Source: Microcaldota archaeon
GTDB lineage: Archaea; Micrarchaeota; Micrarchaeia; Micrarchaeales; CABMGC01
Assembly (NCBI GenBank): GCA_021846005.1
Contig: JAJZIZ010000016.1
Location: 1 to 14,633, forward strand
DNA length: 14,633 bases
Reading direction: 5' to 3'
Shown here in pieces: positions 13,548 to 14,633 of this stretch (position 1 is the stretch's first letter; every line of letters begins with the position of its first letter). The notes beneath the pieces were generated by a model that was not told the origin of the DNA, made no database searches, and saw only the letters and a program-made list of their open reading frames with translations. A program made the position numbers and the translations under genes.

Positions 13548-14468
13548 ATGATCAAATACAAAAATTTACATGAGACACTGCGAATCAAGAACCAGGAATT
13601 CAAGTTTCTACGCAAAAGAGTATATGATGACATTTCCATATACCAAGGTAAAGACACGTACCTGCGAATAGGCAATCCTGAACTCATTGAAAAGGAACTT
13701 GAATTGCACAGGAAATTTTTTAGCCACGGTTGCCCTATCCCTGAAATTTTGGACGAAGGAAAACTAGGCAGGCAACGTTTTTATATTGAAAGTTCGGCGG
13801 GAGACATGCTACTCACTTATGTCTTCTCTGAAGACTTCAAAAAAATCGGCAAAATTTCTGACCATAATTTTTCTATCTTCTTAAAACTGACAGAACAGTT
13901 TGCCGAAGCCCAATTATCTACAATGACTTCAAAGAGACAAAATGAAGATTTCTATCATGGAATTTACATGAATTATATCCTAGACGATTATCCTAATCTA
14001 AAAGACAATCTCTCAAAGGCATTTGAGAAGATAAAACAGAGCGTGTCTGTCTTTCCGGTCGTGCTGACACATGGCGATCTGAGCCCTCACAATTCCCTTC
14101 GAGGAGGGATAATTGATTTTGGATATGCTTTTAACGGATATGCGGGATATGATCTTGTAGGGAATGTCTTTCATACTTATTTCTTTCCAAAATCAAACGG
14201 GTATGAAAAGACCCGATCGTACGAATTCACCGAAAAACAATTCGGGATATACTTCCAGGCCATGGATGTTATATATTCAAAAAATGGTCTTCCGCATTTA
14301 TCTGAGTACCTTGAAGATTTTCTCCTTGCAAAAGCCATATGGTCGTCTGCAAGAATTACAAATGACCTGAAAATAAAAAAGTGGCGCTTTGATTTGTTGG
14401 AACAAATAACCACTGATTATTTGGAAAAGGAATCTATAATTGAGACTGTCAAAAAATTTCCATCGTAG
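13548..14468 (+). CDS. Aminoglycoside phosphotransferase (APH)-type kinase
   Basis: 306 residues. The catalytic loop is LTHGDLSPHN (HGDLSPHN at 175-182) and the metal-binding DFG-like motif is GIIDFG (Asp190), the two signature blocks of the APH/choline kinase-like family (PF01636). The N-lobe segment YLRIGN, then ELELHRKFFSHGCPIPEIL, is the usual family start, with Arg40 where the ATP-contacting Lys often stands. Substrates of this family range from antibiotics to choline, homoserine, sugars and proteins, so none is assigned. It is AT-rich compared with the neighbouring RFC-L and DHH genes and lies about 190 bases downstream of a tRNA gene, so recent gain is possible. No integrase or tRNA-end repeat is seen. 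Confidence 0.85.
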   Translation: MIKYKNLHETLRIKNQEFKFLRKRVYDDISIYQGKDTYLRIGNPELIEKELELHRKFFSHGCPIPEILDEGKLGRQRFYIESSAGDMLLTYVFSEDFKKIGKISDHNFSIFLKLTEQFAEAQLSTMTSKRQNEDFYHGIYMNYILDDYPNLKDNLSKAFEKIKQSVSVFPVVLTHGDLSPHNSLRGGIIDFGYAFNGYAGYDLVGNVFHTYFFPKSNGYEKTRSYEFTEKQFGIYFQAMDVIYSKNGLPHLSEYLEDFLLAKAIWSSARITNDLKIKKWRFDLLEQITTDYLEKESIIETVKKFPS

Positions 14469-14550
14469 CGGCCCGCAAGCGAAATCCTTCTGTTAATATC
14501 CACCTGTATTGAAGAGCCACTACGTTCTCATGTATTGATAAAATATGACT

Positions 14551-14589
14551 CGCCCGCAAACTCCTATCCTTGAGATAGGAGTAAGGGCG
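14551..14589. other. Strong hairpin, possible IS605-type end or RNA leader
   Basis: ACTCCTATC (14560-14568) pairs perfectly with GATAGGAGT (14574-14582) around CTTGA. An outer CGCCC (14551-14555) pairs with GGGCG (14585-14589), leaving GCAA and AA as the internal loop. TTGAT, the target motif of several IS200/IS605 elements, occurs at 14535-14539, about 11 bases upstream. The hairpin could be a left-end palindrome of an IS605-type element or a diverged omega-RNA-like scaffold. It could also be part of the leader of a gene past the window edge. No T-run follows, so a terminator is unlikely. Confidence 0.5.
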
Positions 14590-14598
14590 TGCAAGAAA

Positions 14599-14633
14599 GT
14601 ATATAAGAATGCAGAACAAAACAGGAAACATGG
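14599..14633 (+). promoter_or_regulatory. TATA box before an ATG at the window edge
   Basis: GTATATAAG (14599-14607) is a strong TATA-like box centred about 27 bases before an ATG at 14630-14632, the spacing expected of a leaderless archaeal gene. A coding region probably begins here and continues beyond the window; only ATGG is visible, so the product is unknown. Confidence 0.4.

Noticed and set aside
1..14633. CRISPR arrays, toxin-antitoxin pairs or multigene defence systems
   Set aside because: No regularly spaced repeats or Cas-like genes were seen, and no adjacent small toxin/antitoxin pair. The APH-like kinase and KaiC-like ATPase lack defence-type partners.

Overview
The window looks like a piece of an archaeal chromosome, probably from a DPANN or ARMAN-type lineage (Micrarchaeota-like); that placement is an inference. 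Clearly archaeal content includes a replication factor C large subunit, a single-copy KaiC-like ATPase, a COG1709-type HTH regulator, an archaeal RecJ-like DHH phosphoesterase, and a tRNA-Glu with no encoded CCA. TATA boxes sit about 25 bases before several start codons, suggesting leaderless mRNAs, and short GTGA ribosome-binding motifs lie 4-5 bases before others. Compact spacing, many lineage-specific hypotheticals and surface proteins dense in N-glycosylation sequons fit a small-genome archaeon.

Layout. Bases 1-183 are the 3' end of an IS200/IS605-type tnpB followed by its right-end/omega-RNA hairpin. Next come a membrane-anchored secreted-repeat protein (245-1030) and a DoxX-like membrane protein (1047-1427). 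A divergent pair follows: a charged hypothetical (1448-1762, minus) and a 42-residue, extremely basic protein (1833-1961, plus) with a clear terminator. Two unrecognised minus-strand genes follow (2116-3351, with two winged-helix-like segments; 3584-4210). Then come an NADPH-dependent FMN reductase-like flavoprotein (4333-4935) and a convergent SAM-binding-like protein (5032-5838), separated by a large hairpin. Bases 6105-8458 hold the HTH regulator, the KaiC-like ATPase and a two-TM glycoprotein-like membrane protein. Bases 8572-11105 hold a cysteine-repeat surface protein and the DHH phosphoesterase, 8 bases apart. Bases 11201-11992 encode a two-TM potassium channel with an RCK domain. Bases 12017-13231 encode the RFC large subunit, divergent from tRNA-Glu (13284-13358). 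The window closes with an APH-type phosphotransferase (13548-14468), a strong hairpin (14551-14589) and a promoter-like TATA box ahead of an ATG at the edge.

How the genes work together. No single multigene pathway is evident. DNA maintenance (RFC-L, DHH nuclease), regulation (HTH, KaiC-like ATPase) and cell surface (three sequon-rich anchored proteins, DoxX, K+ channel) are interspersed in short transcription units. The least expected content is the cysteine-repeat surface protein, the tiny basic protein, the hairpins at both window edges (one clearly TnpB-associated), and departures from consensus in RFC-L and the K+ channel RCK domain.
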